Below are positions 37,724 to 47,957 of a stretch of DNA of 64,000 nucleotides, in pieces (positions within the stretch are counted from its first letter, which is position 1; each line of letters opens with the position of its first letter). A program made the position numbers and the translations under genes. Source of the stretch: [Mycobacterium] zoologicum (lineage in GTDB: Bacteria; Actinomycetota; Actinomycetes; Mycobacteriales; Mycobacteriaceae); NCBI RefSeq assembly GCF_020172665.1, contig NZ_CP083985.1:2534953-2598952 (forward strand), read 5' to 3'. The notes below the pieces were generated by a model. The model searched no databases and was not told where the DNA came from. It saw nothing but the letters and a program-made list of their open reading frames with translations.

Positions 37724-38397
37724 AGCGTCAGGTGCGGCGACGCCGCGCCCGCCTGGCGGCGCAGTGCTTCGACGGCGGCGCCGGGGTCTGCGGCGCTGTA
37801 GACAGCCGAGCCGGCCACGAAGCAGTCGACACCGGCCTCGGCGGCCTGCTCGACGGTATCGGCGTTGATGCCGCCGTCGATCTCGACCAGGATGTTCAGC
37901 TCCCCGGAGTCCACCAGCTTGCGCACGGTGCGCACCTTGTCGAGCACCTCGGGGATGAACGACTGCCCGCCGAAGCCCGGTTCCACCGACATCACCAGCA
38001 GGGTGTCGAAGTCCCGCAGGATCTCCAGGTAGGGCTCCAGCGGGGTGCCCGGTTTGATCGACAAGCCTGCTTTGGCCCCGGCGGCCCGGATGTCGCGGGC
38101 GACCGCGACGGGGGCGTCGGTGGCCTCGGCGTGGAAGGTGACGTTGTGGGCGCCCGCCTCGGCGTACGGCGGGGCCCACCGGCCCGGGTTCTCGATCATC
38201 AGATGACAGTCCATCGGAATGTCGGTGGCCTTGAGCAGGCTCTCCACCACCGGCAGCCCGAGGGTGAGGTTGGGCACGAAGTGGGCGTCCATGACATCGA
38301 CGTGCAGCCAGTCCGCCCCCTTGACGGCAGCAGCCTCATCGGCGAGGCGGGCGAAATCCGCGGACAGGATCGACGGCGCGATCATGGGTCGTGACAT
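37720..38397 (-). CDS. rpe: ribulose-phosphate 3-epimerase
   Basis: Interconverts ribulose 5-phosphate and xylulose 5-phosphate. 225 aa TIM barrel. [32 protein letters not shown] (metal His/Asp) and [15 protein letters not shown] are intact, as is the C-terminal phosphate site [12 protein letters not shown]. 4 bp separate it from rsmB; overlaps ribD by 4 nt. Confidence 0.97.
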   Translation of the reverse strand: MSRPMIAPSILSADFARLADEAAAVKGADWLHVDVMDAHFVPNLTLGLPVVESLLKATDIPMDCHLMIENPGRWAPPYAEAGAHNVTFHAEATDAPVAVARDIRAAGAKAGLSIKPGTPLEPYLEILRDFDTLLVMSVEPGFGGQSFIPEVLDKVRTVRKLVDSGELNILVEIDGGINADTVEQAAEAGVDCFVAGSAVYSAADPGAAVEALRRQAGAASPHLTL

Positions 38398-38401
38398 GGG
38401 C

Positions 38402-39766
38402 TCAGATTACTTGTAACGCCGCGGCGAACATGGCGTCGGTGCCGTGCCGGTGCGGCCACAACTGCACGTGCGGCCCGTCACCGAGCTGGTCGGCCGGTGC
38501 GAACAGCGACCGGGTGTCCAACTGCTGCACCCCGTGCCGGCGCACCGCGTCGGCCACCACCCCGACCGTCTCCGACAGGTGCGGCGAACAGGTGGCGTAG
38601 AGCACCACGCCGCCCGGCCGGGTCAGCGCGATCGCCGCCGCCAGCAGTTCGCGCTGCAGCTTGGCCAGCACCGGTATGTCGGCGGGCAGCCGGCGCCAGC
38701 GGGCTTCGGGGCGCCGCCGCAGGGCGCCGAGCCCGGTGCACGGTGCGTCCACCAGGACCCGGTCGAAGCCGGGTTGCAGGCCGGACTCGCGGCCGTCGAC
38801 GGTCAGCACCTCGACGTCGAGGCCGCGGGTGTTCTCGACGACCAGGGCGGCCCGCTGCGGCACCTGCTCCACCGCGGTCACCCGGGCCCCGGCCTGCGCG
38901 GCGAGCGCGGCCAGCATCGCGGTCTTGCCGCCGGGTCCGGCGCACAGATCCAGCCACCGCCCGGTGTCGCCGTCCACCGGGGCCAGGGTCAGGGCGCGGG
39001 CCACCAGCTGGCTGCCCTCGTCCTGCACCAGGGCCTGGGCGTCGCGCACGGCGTCGATCCGGCCGGGGTCACCGCCGGGCAGGTAGACGGCGTAGGGCGA
39101 ATACCGGCCGACTTCACCGTCCACCGCGGCCGCCAACTCGGCCGCGGTCAGGACGCCGGGACGTGCGGCCAGGTGCACCCTGGGCCGTTCGTCGTCGCCG
39201 GCCAGCACCGCATCCAGCTCGCCGGCGGCGGCCCCGAGCGCGTCGGCGAACGCCTGGGCGATCCAACGCGGGTGGGCGCGGGTGAACGCCAGGTGCCCGA
39301 TCGGGTCGGTGGCGGCGTCCGGGGCCAGCTCGGCGGTCCACGACGCCTCGTCGCGGGTACTGATGGTGCGCAACACGCCGTTGACGAATCCCGCTCGCGC
39401 CGAATCGAATTCGATACCCGCCTGCTCGACGGTGGTGGACACCGCGGCGTGCGGCTCGACCCGGGTGCGCAGCAACTGGTAACTGCCCAGCCGCAGCAGA
39501 TCCAGCAACACCGGGTTGATCGACTCCGGTGCGCGCTGCGCCGCCGCCCCGATCACCGCGTCGAGCAGGCCGCGGGCCCGGCAGGTGCCGTAGGTCAGTT
39601 CGGTCGCGAAAGCGGCGTCGCGGCCGGTGATCCCGCGTTCTGACAGCATCGCCGGCAGCGCCAGGTTGGCATAGGCATCGCGTTCGGAGACGGCGCGCAG
39701 CACGTCGAAGGCGGCACGGCGCGCCGGATCCAGCGGTTTGCGCGCACGCCTGCGTGGCCCGGTCAT
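38402..39766 (-). CDS. rsmB: 16S rRNA (cytosine-967-C5)-methyltransferase family protein
   Basis: Rv1407 (Fmu) orthologue. 454 aa. N-terminal NusB-like RNA-binding domain (residues 10-140, [20 protein letters not shown]), then a SAM methyltransferase: [18 protein letters not shown], and catalytic Cys in [21 protein letters not shown]-terminal [17 protein letters not shown] 39766 overlaps the fmt stop by 4 nt. Confidence 0.95.
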   Translation of the reverse strand: MTGPRRRARKPLDPARRAAFDVLRAVSERDAYANLALPAMLSERGITGRDAAFATELTYGTCRARGLLDAVIGAAAQRAPESINPVLLDLLRLGSYQLLRTRVEPHAAVSTTVEQAGIEFDSARAGFVNGVLRTISTRDEASWTAELAPDAATDPIGHLAFTRAHPRWIAQAFADALGAAAGELDAVLAGDDERPRVHLAARPGVLTAAELAAAVDGEVGRYSPYAVYLPGGDPGRIDAVRDAQALVQDEGSQLVARALTLAPVDGDTGRWLDLCAGPGGKTAMLAALAAQAGARVTAVEQVPQRAALVVENTRGLDVEVLTVDGRESGLQPGFDRVLVDAPCTGLGALRRRPEARWRRLPADIPVLAKLQRELLAAAIALTRPGGVVLYATCSPHLSETVGVVADAVRRHGVQQLDTRSLFAPADQLGDGPHVQLWPHRHGTDAMFAAALQVI

Positions 39767-40701
39767 GACGCCCGCACCCCCTCGTCGAGCCGGGCGCCGC
39801 GCGCCCAGTCTGCGGCGTTCATCGCTTTCTTTCCGGGCGGCTGCAGCTCCCCCAACCGGACCGGTCCCGTGCCGGTGCCGACCCAAACATGTCGCCGGTC
39901 GACGTGAATGTCGCCCGGCGGCAGGTCCTTCGGCGCATCGTCGACCAGGCAGACTGGGCCCAGCTTGACCCGCAGGTCGCCGATCTGGGTCCAGGCGCCC
40001 GGCGCCGGGGTGACCGCCCGGATCCGGCGGTCGATGACCGCGGCCGGCAGGTCCCAGCGCACCCGGGCATCGTCGGCGCTGATCTTCGGGGCGTAACTGA
40101 CCCCGTCGGATGACTGCGGCACCGCGGTCAGCGCGCCGTCTGCGACGCCGTCAAGGGTGGCCGTCAGCAGCTCGGCACCCGAAATCGCCAGCCGGGCAAG
40201 CAGTTCACCCGCGGTGTCGTCCGGCCGGATGGTCTCGGTCACGACACCGTAGACCGGCCCGGAGTCCAGTTCGCGCTCGATCTGAAACGTCGTGGCACCG
40301 GTCATCTCGTCGCCGGCGGCGATGGCCGCCTGCACCGGCGCCGCGCCCCGCCAGGCCGGCAGCAGCGAGAAGTGCAGGTTGATCCAGCCGTGCGCCGGCA
40401 CCGCCAGCAACTCGTCGCGCAGCAGTGCGCCGTAGGCGACCACCGGGCAGCACTCCGGTGCCAGTTCGGCCAGCGCGGCCACCGATTCGGGTGCATTGGG
40501 TTGCGCCGGGCGCAGCACCGGGATGCCGTGGTCGAGCGCCCGCTGGGCGACCGGGGAGGGCTGCAGGTGGCCTCGCCGCCCGGACGCCGCGTCGGGCCGG
40601 GTCAGGACCGCCACCACGTCGTGGCGTGGCGAGTCGATCAGCCGTTGCAGCGACGGCAACGCGGTGTCCGGCGTGCCGGCGAAGACAATGCGCACCGGCA
40701 C
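39763..40701 (-). CDS. fmt: methionyl-tRNA formyltransferase
   Basis: Formylates initiator Met-tRNA. 312 aa. [14 protein letters not shown] start, the formyl-folate site [15 protein letters not shown] and [19 protein letters not shown]-terminal OB-like domain with [15 protein letters not shown]. Start GTG 40701 or GTG 40695; no ribosome site distinguishes them. First gene of the fmt-rsmB-rpe-ribD run. Confidence 0.97.
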   Translation of the reverse strand: MPVRIVFAGTPDTALPSLQRLIDSPRHDVVAVLTRPDAASGRRGHLQPSPVAQRALDHGIPVLRPAQPNAPESVAALAELAPECCPVVAYGALLRDELLAVPAHGWINLHFSLLPAWRGAAPVQAAIAAGDEMTGATTFQIERELDSGPVYGVVTETIRPDDTAGELLARLAISGAELLTATLDGVADGALTAVPQSSDGVSYAPKISADDARVRWDLPAAVIDRRIRAVTPAPGAWTQIGDLRVKLGPVCLVDDAPKDLPPGDIHVDRRHVWVGTGTGPVRLGELQPPGKKAMNAADWARGARLDEGVRAS

Positions 40702-40812
40702 AGTTTAGGGATCACCGGCGGTCAGGGCCGTTCGCCCGTCGGAATGCCGCAGCCCGCGACGGCGTTGTAACACTTCAATTGACAAAACAATCCCGAATGT
40801 GTCCGGAGGGCG

Positions 40813-41796
40813 ATGATGGCGATCCTGGGTTCTGCTGACCGTGACCACCGAGACGTCGGGACTTCCGGGACGGTCGAACCCGGTTCGAGCCTGGCCGCCC
40901 GCCTGCTCAGCTGTACCGTCCGGCTGACCCTCTACAACGCCGTGGCCCTCGGCAGTGCCGCATTGGGCTGGCCACTGCCGTTCGGTGTCATCGACAACGC
41001 GGCGCGCGTCCTGCCGGCTCCTCGCGGTATGACCCGGACGGCGGTGCCCCTGCCGCATGCCCAAGCGCAGTTGGTGCGGGCCCGCGGGGTGGCATCCCGC
41101 ACTGGTCGGGTGGTGTTGTACTGCCACGGCGGCGCCTTCCTGCTCGGCGGGATCAACACCCATCTGCGACTCATCGAGAAACTCTCCGGTTTCGCCGACA
41201 GCCCGGTGCTGGCGGTCGATTATCGGATGCTGCCCAAGCACACGATCGAGATGGCATTGCAGGACTGTCATGACGCCTACCGGTGGTTGCGGGCACACGG
41301 TTATGAGCCCGACCAGATTGCGATCGCCGGTGATTCCGCCGGCGGATACCTCGCCCTGACTCTGGCGCAGCGGCTGCACGCCGAGGGTGAGACACCGGCG
41401 GCGTTGGCATTGCTGTCCCCGCTGCTGCAGCTGGATCCGAACCGGCCGGCCGGTCATGGGCCGATGCTGCCGCACAGTTCGTTCGCGGCGCTGACCGCCC
41501 TGATCGCCGCCCATGACGGGGTGCTGTACGAGCCGCTGGAACACATCGAGCCGGGCCTGCCGCCGACCCTGATCCACGTCTCCGGCGCCGAGGAACTCGC
41601 CTATGACGCCCGGCTCGCCGCGCAGCGACTGGCCGACGCCGCGGTCCCGGTGGAACTGGAGATCTGGCCCGGGCAGATTCACGTCTTTCAGCTGGCGGCT
41701 CCCCTGGTGCCCGAGGCCACCCGCTCGCTGTGCCGGATCGGTGAGTACATCCGGACGGCGGCGGGCCGGGACGAGCGCCCGGATTCGGTTGCCTGA
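40813..41796 (+). CDS. hormone-sensitive-lipase-type alpha/beta hydrolase
   Basis: 327 aa. Oxyanion motif HGGAF near residue 104 (YCHGGAFLLGG), nucleophile Ser175 in AGDSAGGYLALTL, and C-terminal SGAEELAYDARL and QIHVFQ giving Asp/Glu and His. It belongs to the bacterial HSL (family IV) lipases/esterases and resembles mycobacterial LipU-type proteins, but the exact orthologue is not certain. CGGAGGG lies just before the double ATG. Upstream of it, 110 bp carries AATTGACAAAACAAT, a possible -35 and operator-like AT-rich segment. Substrate unknown. Confidence 0.85.
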   Translation: MMAILGSADRDHRDVGTSGTVEPGSSLAARLLSCTVRLTLYNAVALGSAALGWPLPFGVIDNAARVLPAPRGMTRTAVPLPHAQAQLVRARGVASRTGRVVLYCHGGAFLLGGINTHLRLIEKLSGFADSPVLAVDYRMLPKHTIEMALQDCHDAYRWLRAHGYEPDQIAIAGDSAGGYLALTLAQRLHAEGETPAALALLSPLLQLDPNRPAGHGPMLPHSSFAALTALIAAHDGVLYEPLEHIEPGLPPTLIHVSGAEELAYDARLAAQRLADAAVPVELEIWPGQIHVFQLAAPLVPEATRSLCRIGEYIRTAAGRDERPDSVA

Positions 41797-41826
41797 GCCC
41801 ACGCGCGCGATATGGACGACAGGCGG

Positions 41827-42705
41827 CTACGGTTCCCCGCGCGCCACGATCACCGGAATGCCCGCGGCGTGGACCACCGCCGAACTCACCGAACCCAGCA
41901 GCTGGCTGGCGAACCCGCCGCGGCCGCGACTGCCGACCACCACGAGCTGGGCGTGCTCGGCCGCCTCGATCAGCCGACGAGCGGGGTGATCGAGGCGCAC
42001 TCGCTGTTCGACGAGCACATCGGGGTACCGCTCCCGGTAACCGGCAAGGCGTTCGGCGAGGATCTCGTGTGCCTGCCGTTCGTGTTCGCTGCGGTTGACG
42101 TCCAGCAGCGGAATGACCCCGGCATCGCTCCAGGCGTGCAACGCCACCAGCCGCACGCCGCGACGGGACGCTTCGTCGAACGCCAGGGCTGTCGCCGCCT
42201 CCGATGCGGGTGAGCCGTCGATTCCCACCACCACGGGACCATCGTCGACGGTGGCCCGATCGGTGCGAATGACCGCGACCGGGCCGTGCGCGTGGTGAAT
42301 CAGGCTGGTGCTCACCGAGCCCAGCAGCAGTCGGCCGATGGCACCCAGTCCGACACTTCCGACGACCGTCAGCACACTGTGCTCGGTGGCATCGATCAAC
42401 GTCGGGACCACCTGGCCGTAGACCACTTCGGTGTGCACCTCCGGCGATGCGTCGCCGCGGACCGAGTCGACGACGGTGCGGGCCCGGGCGAGCACCTTGT
42501 CCGCCTCCTCGGACTGCCAGCTGGGCATGCCCTTGACTATCGGGTCGGGCGGCCACCCGACGGGGACCGGGGCCACCACATGCAGCAGCGTCATCGGTTG
42601 CTTGCGGAGGATCGCCTCGTGGGTGGCCCAGGCCACCGCGGCCTCGGATTCCGCCGACCCGTCGACACCCACCACGATTCCGTGCGGCGCTTTGATTGTT
42701 GACAT
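41827..42705 (-). CDS. tandem-domain universal stress protein
   Basis: 292 aa with two Usp domains (residues 1-~150 and ~155-290). ATP-binding signatures are intact: GVDGSAESEAAVAWA plus GSVGLGAIGRLLLGSVS in the first, and GIDGSPASEAATALA plus GSRGRGGFASQLLGSVSSAV in the second. Mycobacterial two-domain Usps bind ATP or cAMP and are often hypoxia-induced. ATG 42705 has GGAGGG 7 nt upstream; two GTG/ATG codons five residues earlier are less likely. The promoter region contains a 12-bp direct repeat. Confidence 0.93.
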   Translation of the reverse strand: MSTIKAPHGIVVGVDGSAESEAAVAWATHEAILRKQPMTLLHVVAPVPVGWPPDPIVKGMPSWQSEEADKVLARARTVVDSVRGDASPEVHTEVVYGQVVPTLIDATEHSVLTVVGSVGLGAIGRLLLGSVSTSLIHHAHGPVAVIRTDRATVDDGPVVVGIDGSPASEAATALAFDEASRRGVRLVALHAWSDAGVIPLLDVNRSEHERQAHEILAERLAGYRERYPDVLVEQRVRLDHPARRLIEAAEHAQLVVVGSRGRGGFASQLLGSVSSAVVHAAGIPVIVARGEP

Positions 42706-42753
42706 CGCTCGGCCCTCCAACCAATATCGGGCCGGCCAGCCGAACTAGCCGGC

Positions 42754-42759
42754 TCTATA
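42754..42759 (-). promoter_or_regulatory. candidate -10 element of the universal stress gene
   Basis: TATAGA on the minus strand, 49 bp before the ATG. No convincing -35 at 17 bp, in keeping with activator dependence. Two direct repeats lie 41-77 bp upstream of it. Confidence 0.35.
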
Positions 42760-42799
42760 CCCTCAACGCTACCGTTCTCCGGCGCCGTGCTGCAGAGTC

Positions 42800-42831
42800 G
42801 TTGGACCTCAAGAGATGGAGTTGGACCTCAA
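42800..42831. repeat. 12-bp direct repeat upstream of the universal stress gene
   Basis: GTTGGACCTCAA at 42800-42811 and again at 42820-42831, 20 bp apart (two helical turns), so both face the same side of the helix. TTG...CAA ends give each unit partial dyad symmetry. Probable activator or repressor sites; the protein is unknown, and the sequence does not match the DosR box as I know it. Confidence 0.55.
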
Positions 42832-42842
42832 TTGACCGGCCA

Positions 42843-44825
42843 CTAGCCGATGTGCAATGGGTCGATCTGCACTCGGACCGGATGATGCGAACCCCGGGCG
42901 CTGAGCACCCCGACGCCGTGCCGCAGCGCCGCGGCCAGTGCCAGGCCGTGATCACGGCCTACCCGAACCAGCATCCGCGTGACGACCAGGTTGTCGGGCA
43001 CCCCCGGCGGGCGCCGCGTCCCCGGCGGCAGGGGTACCGGACCGAGCAGCTCGACGCCGTCGGGCAGGTGAGCCGCCTCCAGTAGGGCCGTCACCGAATC
43101 CGGGTCGCCGTCGACGGCGGCGATGTGCACCGCCGGCGGCAGGCCGACCTCGGCGCGGGCGGACAGCTCGGCGTCGGCATGGCCGACCGGATCCCAGCGG
43201 ATCAGGGCCTGCACGGTGGGGATCGAGGATTCGGCGACCACCGTCACCACCCCGCCCGACTCCCGGGAACGCACCAGCGCCGCGGCCGCCATCCAGCGCC
43301 GCAGGGTGTCCTCGGCCGCACGAAGATCCTGCCGGCCCAGCAGCGCCCAGCTGTCCAGCAGCAGCGCCGCCCCGTAACCGCTCGGCGCGCGAGGCTCGGC
43401 GCCGGGCGTGGCGATCACCAGGGCGGGACCGTCGTCGGTGTGCTCGACGATGGTGTCGCCTGCGGAGGTGATCACGGTGGTGCCGGGAAATGCCCGGCCG
43501 AGCTCTTCGGCGGTGCGCCGGGCGCCGATCACCACGGCGCGCACCGCCTCGGACCCGCAGCGCGCGCACTTCAGCGCCGGGTCGGCGCGCCCGCACCACC
43601 GGCAGGTGGCCGCACCGCCGTGTTCGGGAAGCGCCAGCGGCCCGGTGCAGTGCCGACAGCGGGCGATGGCGCGGCAGCGTGCGCAGGCCAGCGACGGCAC
43701 GTAGCCGCGTCGCGGCACCTGCACCAGCACCGGAGCACCCGCGGTCAGCGCGGTGCGCGCGGCCTGCAGCGCGATCGACGGCAACCGGGCGGTACGGGCC
43801 GCCCCGTCGCGCTCGTCGGCGTAACCGCTGTCATCGAGCGCCACCACCCGCGGTGCGGCCGCCCGCAGCACCGTGCGAGAGGCCACCAAGTCATGGGCCC
43901 ATCCGCTGCGCACCAGTGCCTGCGCCTCGGCGGTGCGGGCGTATCCCCCGATCAGCGCGGCGCAGCCGGTCAGGTGGGCCCGCAGCATCGCCACCTCCCG
44001 CGCGTGCGGGTAGGGCGACCGCGGCTCGGCCAGGCTGTCGTCACCGTCGTCGAACACCATCACCAGGCCCAGATCGGCGATCGGGGCGAACACCGCGCTG
44101 CGGGTGCCGATCACCAGCCGGGCCCCGCCGCGCAGCACCGCCAGCCAGCGCCGGTAGCGGGTGGTCGGGCCCAGGCCCGCCGACAGCGCGACGACGGCCG
44201 ACTCGTCGATCCGAGTGACCGCCGCGCGCACCAGGGCATCCACGTCGCGCTGGTCGGGCACGATCGCCAGCGCGGTGCGGCCCGCCCGGATCGCGGCGGC
44301 GGCTGCCTCGGCGAAGCGCTCGCACCACGAATCGCCGGGCAGCACCTGCCAAACCGCCCGCGCCGCGCGGCCCTCGCCCAGCGCGGTCAGGAACTGACTG
44401 CCCGCGCGGTAGCGCCCCCAAGCCGCCGAATCGACCGGACCGATCACCGGCAGTGTCGGCGCGGGCGCGGGTTCGCCTTCTACCCGGGCATGCCGGGGCG
44501 GAATCGCCAGTCGCAGTACGTCGGCGCGGCTGCCGCCGTAGCGGGCCGCCACCGTCTCGACCAGCCGGCGCACTTCGGCGGTGAGCACGGGTTCGGCCGA
44601 GATCACCCGTTCCAGGCGGCCCAGCCGGCCGGTGTGGTCGGTGTCGGCGCGGCGCTCCCAGACGAAGGCGTCCACCAGCCGGCCGTGGAAACGCACCCGC
44701 ACCCGGACCCCCGGCTGGGCCTGTTCGGACTGCTCGGGGGTGACCAGGTAGTCGAACTCGCGGTCCAGGTGAGGCACCGACAGCATCGGCAGCACCCGCG
44801 CTATCGGTTCGCTGTCGACGTTCAC
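42843..44825 (-). CDS. priA: primosomal protein N' (PriA), helicase-defective actinobacterial type
   Basis: Replication-restart protein. 660 aa. N-terminal 3'-DNA-binding domain (VPHLDREFDYLVTPEQ), then a helicase-like core in which Walker A is absent (WQVLPGDSW where GxTGSGKT is expected) and the DEAH box is FDDGDD. The eight-cysteine zinc region is intact: CARCRAIARCRHC, CRWCGR, CARCGSE. Loss of the ATPase motifs is the rule in actinobacterial PriA, so it is probably a loading platform rather than a helicase. Corresponds to Rv1402. Confidence 0.95.
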   Translation of the reverse strand: MNVDSEPIARVLPMLSVPHLDREFDYLVTPEQSEQAQPGVRVRVRFHGRLVDAFVWERRADTDHTGRLGRLERVISAEPVLTAEVRRLVETVAARYGGSRADVLRLAIPPRHARVEGEPAPAPTLPVIGPVDSAAWGRYRAGSQFLTALGEGRAARAVWQVLPGDSWCERFAEAAAAAIRAGRTALAIVPDQRDVDALVRAAVTRIDESAVVALSAGLGPTTRYRRWLAVLRGGARLVIGTRSAVFAPIADLGLVMVFDDGDDSLAEPRSPYPHAREVAMLRAHLTGCAALIGGYARTAEAQALVRSGWAHDLVASRTVLRAAAPRVVALDDSGYADERDGAARTARLPSIALQAARTALTAGAPVLVQVPRRGYVPSLACARCRAIARCRHCTGPLALPEHGGAATCRWCGRADPALKCARCGSEAVRAVVIGARRTAEELGRAFPGTTVITSAGDTIVEHTDDGPALVIATPGAEPRAPSGYGAALLLDSWALLGRQDLRAAEDTLRRWMAAAALVRSRESGGVVTVVAESSIPTVQALIRWDPVGHADAELSARAEVGLPPAVHIAAVDGDPDSVTALLEAAHLPDGVELLGPVPLPPGTRRPPGVPDNLVVTRMLVRVGRDHGLALAAALRHGVGVLSARGSHHPVRVQIDPLHIG

Positions 44826-44935
44826 TACGCAGGTGTAGCAGACTCCTCCGACCGCGGCAGCCGCCGGCTCACAGGCGAATCGGCCTGTGCATCGGCGAAT
44901 ACGGCGGGGTCGCGACCGAATTAGCTTGCCGGGGT

Positions 44936-46279
44936 ATGTCCGAGCTGCGCGGCGCCCACGTCCAGGCCGCCCGAATGCGTGAGGCGGCCCTGGCCGGTGC
45001 GTTCCGGTCGGCGGCGGACACCGATCGACTGCTGACCGCGACGCTGCACGATGCGGCCGATCACGCCCGCGTGAGCCGACGTCGCCTCGACGCGATCGGT
45101 GCCGAGATCACCGATGCAGTCTCCGACGTACGGGTGTGGGACAGCCCCGCCGGTGCCCGCCAGTTGCAGCTTTTCCTGGCGGCCAAGGCCCGTGACATCC
45201 GCGCGGTGATCAGCGACGCCGTTTCCGACGCCCGGTCGCGGACGACCATGCTGCGTTGCGCGGGCGACGGGTACGGCGTGCCCGCAGCCGAACGCGACCG
45301 GATCAACCGGCAGGCCCTGGCCGCCGACATCGACCGGGTGCGCAACGCCACCGAGGCGATCAGCGCCGAAGACATGCGCCGCTACGACAACGCCATGCAG
45401 GTCCTCGACGGTCTGCGGGTCAGCGCCGAAACCGGCCCGGCGCTGCTGCTGATCTACGATCCGGCGGCCTTCGAAGGACGGGGCCGGGCCGCGATCGCGA
45501 TCGGCGACCCCGACACCGCCGACAACACCACGGTCTTGGTGCCGGGCGCGCACTGCAGCGTGCGCGACGGTTACCTGTCGCAACCCGACGGCGTGAACGT
45601 CTACCGGGAGGCCTGCCACGCGGACCCGGACCGCAGTAATTCGGTGATCGTCTGGATGGGCTACCGAACGCCGGACAGCCTTCTTGATTCGCGTGTGGCG
45701 CACCCTGATTCGGCTCGCGCCGGTGGACGGTCGCTGGCCGCCGACGTCAACGCCCTGGCGCTCACCCACCGCGGTGCCGCACACGTCACGGTGATCGGGC
45801 ATTCCTACGGATCGACGACGGTCGCCGACGCCGCCGTATTCGGGATGCGCGCCGACGACGTGGTGCTCGTCGGGTCACCCGGGACCGACCTGGCCCGCAG
45901 CGCCACCGACTTTCACCTCCCGCCGGCCGGGCACGTGTATGTCGGTGCGTCGTCAGCGGACCCGATCACCCGGCTGGGCGGGCAGCCGCAACTGTCCGTT
46001 CCCGCCACGTCGGCCACCGTGGGGCTCGGCGCCGACCCGGCCGCCGACGGTTACGGGGCCACCCGGTTCAAAGCCGAGGTCGGCGGCCTGGCATCTCCGA
46101 TGCGTGCGCACAGTTCGTACTTTCGTCCCGGCGGCGAATCGCTGTTCAGCATCGGCGACATCGCCTCCGGGCACGGCGACGCACTGGCACGCGATCACAT
46201 GACGGCGTTACACCGACGCCGGCTGCCCGCGTTCGAGCCGGAACGACTGCGCCTCGGCAGCGGAAACCACCGGCATTGA
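44936..46279 (+). CDS. DUF1023-type alpha/beta hydrolase
   Basis: 447 aa. The N-terminal ~190 residues are helical (REAALAGAFRSAADTDRL) and cytoplasmic-looking; the C-terminal domain is an alpha/beta hydrolase with VTVIGHSYGSTTVADAAV (nucleophile Ser), preceded by NSVIVWMGYRTPDSLLD. This layout is the mycobacterial/actinobacterial DUF1023 family, often near ESX-like helical proteins. Last quarter contains SPMRAHSSYF and GHGDALARDHM with candidate catalytic His. No signal peptide. Substrate unknown. Divergent from priA with a 110-bp gap; ends 14 bp before the convergent membrane gene. Confidence 0.82.
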   Translation: MSELRGAHVQAARMREAALAGAFRSAADTDRLLTATLHDAADHARVSRRRLDAIGAEITDAVSDVRVWDSPAGARQLQLFLAAKARDIRAVISDAVSDARSRTTMLRCAGDGYGVPAAERDRINRQALAADIDRVRNATEAISAEDMRRYDNAMQVLDGLRVSAETGPALLLIYDPAAFEGRGRAAIAIGDPDTADNTTVLVPGAHCSVRDGYLSQPDGVNVYREACHADPDRSNSVIVWMGYRTPDSLLDSRVAHPDSARAGGRSLAADVNALALTHRGAAHVTVIGHSYGSTTVADAAVFGMRADDVVLVGSPGTDLARSATDFHLPPAGHVYVGASSADPITRLGGQPQLSVPATSATVGLGADPAADGYGATRFKAEVGGLASPMRAHSSYFRPGGESLFSIGDIASGHGDALARDHMTALHRRRLPAFEPERLRLGSGNHRH

Positions 46280-46293
46280 AAGGATTCGGCCGA

Positions 46294-47013
46294 CTATTCG
46301 GCCGACTGCTCCTCGGACGTGGACCGGCCGAAGAAGAACCCCGCCGTGATGAGCACCTGGGCCGCGGCGTAGGTCCACCAGACCGGCACCGCCAGCACCT
46401 CGTCGCGCAGCACGAACCGGCTGATCGCGATCATCGCGTCCGACACCGCGAAACACACCGCGCCCACCGCGGTCCAGCGGGTGGGCAGGTCGGCCAGCAG
46501 GGCGGCGCACACCATGGCGGCGAGCACCGCGACGTAGACCACCACCGGGACGGTCATACCCTCACGGACCAGGCCGGGCCAGAACCAGTCCAGCAGGCCT
46601 ACGCAGCTCACACAGACCACGCCCACCCCGATCAGACCCGGGCCGGACACCACCGCCCGCGGGATCAGTGCGCCCAGAAAACACAAGTGCGCCAACAGGA
46701 ATGCCGACAGGCCGGCAACGAATGACGGCTCCCACCACGGGATGGCCAGTAGCCAGTCACCGGCGGCCGAGAACATCAGGGCCGGGACCAGCCAGCGTGC
46801 CTCACGGCGGATCGGGTGGCCGGCGGCGGCGACCGCCAGCAGCACCGCCATCAACGTCTTGAACGCCGGCTGGCCGACCCAGTGTCCGGTCAGCGCGTCG
46901 CCGGGAGTCGCGGAGAAGGCCAGCGCCGTCAGAAACACGCCGTAGGTCGCGCCGGCCCAACCCGCGGCAGCCCACGCGAAGGAAACCTGGCGTGGTGCGT
47001 ACGGTGTGTCCAT
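46294..47013 (-). CDS. YhhN/TMEM86-family lysoplasmalogenase-like membrane protein
   Basis: 239 aa with seven or eight transmembrane helices. Family landmarks: [29 protein letters not shown] and [16 protein letters not shown], holding the conserved Asp residues of the putative lipid-hydrolase site. It corresponds by place to Rv1401. ATG 47013 overlaps, on the opposite strand, the start of the lipase gene. Enzymatic activity is inferred from the eukaryotic and bacterial family; not shown for this protein. Confidence 0.85.
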   Translation of the reverse strand: MDTPYAPRQVSFAWAAAGWAGATYGVFLTALAFSATPGDALTGHWVGQPAFKTLMAVLLAVAAAGHPIRREARWLVPALMFSAAGDWLLAIPWWEPSFVAGLSAFLLAHLCFLGALIPRAVVSGPGLIGVGVVCVSCVGLLDWFWPGLVREGMTVPVVVYVAVLAAMVCAALLADLPTRWTAVGAVCFAVSDAMIAISRFVLRDEVLAVPVWWTYAAAQVLITAGFFFGRSTSEEQSAE

Positions 47014-47953
47014 GCCCGCTATCGACCCCATAGTGCTGAAGGTACTGGACGCGGTTCCGTTCCGGTTGTCACTCGACGACGGTGTGGAAGCGGCGCGCCG
47101 GCTGATGCGGGACCTGCCGCGCCTGCCGGTACACCCAGAGGTGGCCAGCGAAGACTGCGTCATCGACGGCCCGGGCGGCGACCTGCCGATCCGCATCTAC
47201 CGTCCGGCCGGCGCCCCGGCCTCCGGTGCCCCGGCCTCCGGCGCCCCGGTCGTGGTGTTCTTCCACGGCGGCGGATTCGTCGCCGGCGACCTCGACACCC
47301 ATGACGGCACCGCTCGCCTGCACGCCGCCAGCGCCGACGCGGTGGTGGTGTCGGTGGACTACCGGCTGGCCCCTGAGCACCCGTTCCCGGCCGCCGTCGA
47401 CGACGCGTTCGCGGCCACCAAGTGGGTGGCGGCGCACGCCGACGAACTGGGTGTCGACCCGGCCCGGCTCGCGGTGGCCGGCGACTCGGCCGGCGGGAAC
47501 CTGGCCGCCGTCGTGTCGCAGCTGGCCCGCAATGCCGGCGGCCCGGATATCGCCTTCCAGCTGCTGTGGTATCCGGCAACCACCTACGACATCAGCCTGC
47601 CGTCGTTCACCGAGAACGCCCACGCGCCGATCATCGACACCGAGGCGATCGCCGCGTTGAGCCTGGCCTACGCGGGTCACCTCGATCTGAGCGACCCGCC
47701 GGCGACCCTGGCGCCGGCCCGCGCCGCGAATCTGGCGGGACTGCCGCCGGCCTACATCGCGGTGGCCGGCCACGACCCGCTGCGCGACGACGGCATCCGC
47801 TACGGCGAGCTGCTGGCCGCGGCCGGGGTGCCGGCGCAGGTGGACAACGCCGAGACGCTGATTCACGGCTACCTGGGCTATGCCGGGGCGATCCCGGCGG
47901 CCACCGAGGCCGCCGATCGCGGGCTGGCCGCACTGAAAGCCGCCCTGAAGTAG
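47006..47953 (+). CDS. HSL-type carboxylesterase, LipH/LipI-like
   Basis: 315 aa. Oxyanion HGGGF at 87-91, nucleophile Ser161 in [28 protein letters not shown], acid in [10 protein letters not shown] and His in [10 protein letters not shown]. Close in plan to Rv1399c/Rv1400c (LipH/LipI). Start is GTG 47006 or ATG 47012; the latter overlaps the divergent gene's ATG (CATG). Residues 69-82 are a Gly-Ala-Pro-Ala-Ser tandem repeat not needed by the fold. Followed after 4 bp by the VOC gene. Confidence 0.92.
   Translation: MSMPAIDPIVLKVLDAVPFRLSLDDGVEAARRLMRDLPRLPVHPEVASEDCVIDGPGGDLPIRIYRPAGAPASGAPASGAPVVVFFHGGGFVAGDLDTHDGTARLHAASADAVVVSVDYRLAPEHPFPAAVDDAFAATKWVAAHADELGVDPARLAVAGDSAGGNLAAVVSQLARNAGGPDIAFQLLWYPATTYDISLPSFTENAHAPIIDTEAIAALSLAYAGHLDLSDPPATLAPARAANLAGLPPAYIAVAGHDPLRDDGIRYGELLAAAGVPAQVDNAETLIHGYLGYAGAIPAATEAADRGLAALKAALK
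47210..47249 (+). repeat. 15-bp tandem repeat (2.7 copies) inside the LipH-like gene
   Basis: GGCGCCCCGGCCTCC, GGTGCCCCGGCCTCC and a partial third copy, in frame, coding Gly-Ala-Pro-Ala-Ser just before the HGGGF strand. Likely slippage-generated and variable between strains. Confidence 0.8.
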
Positions 47954-47957
47954 TCCG

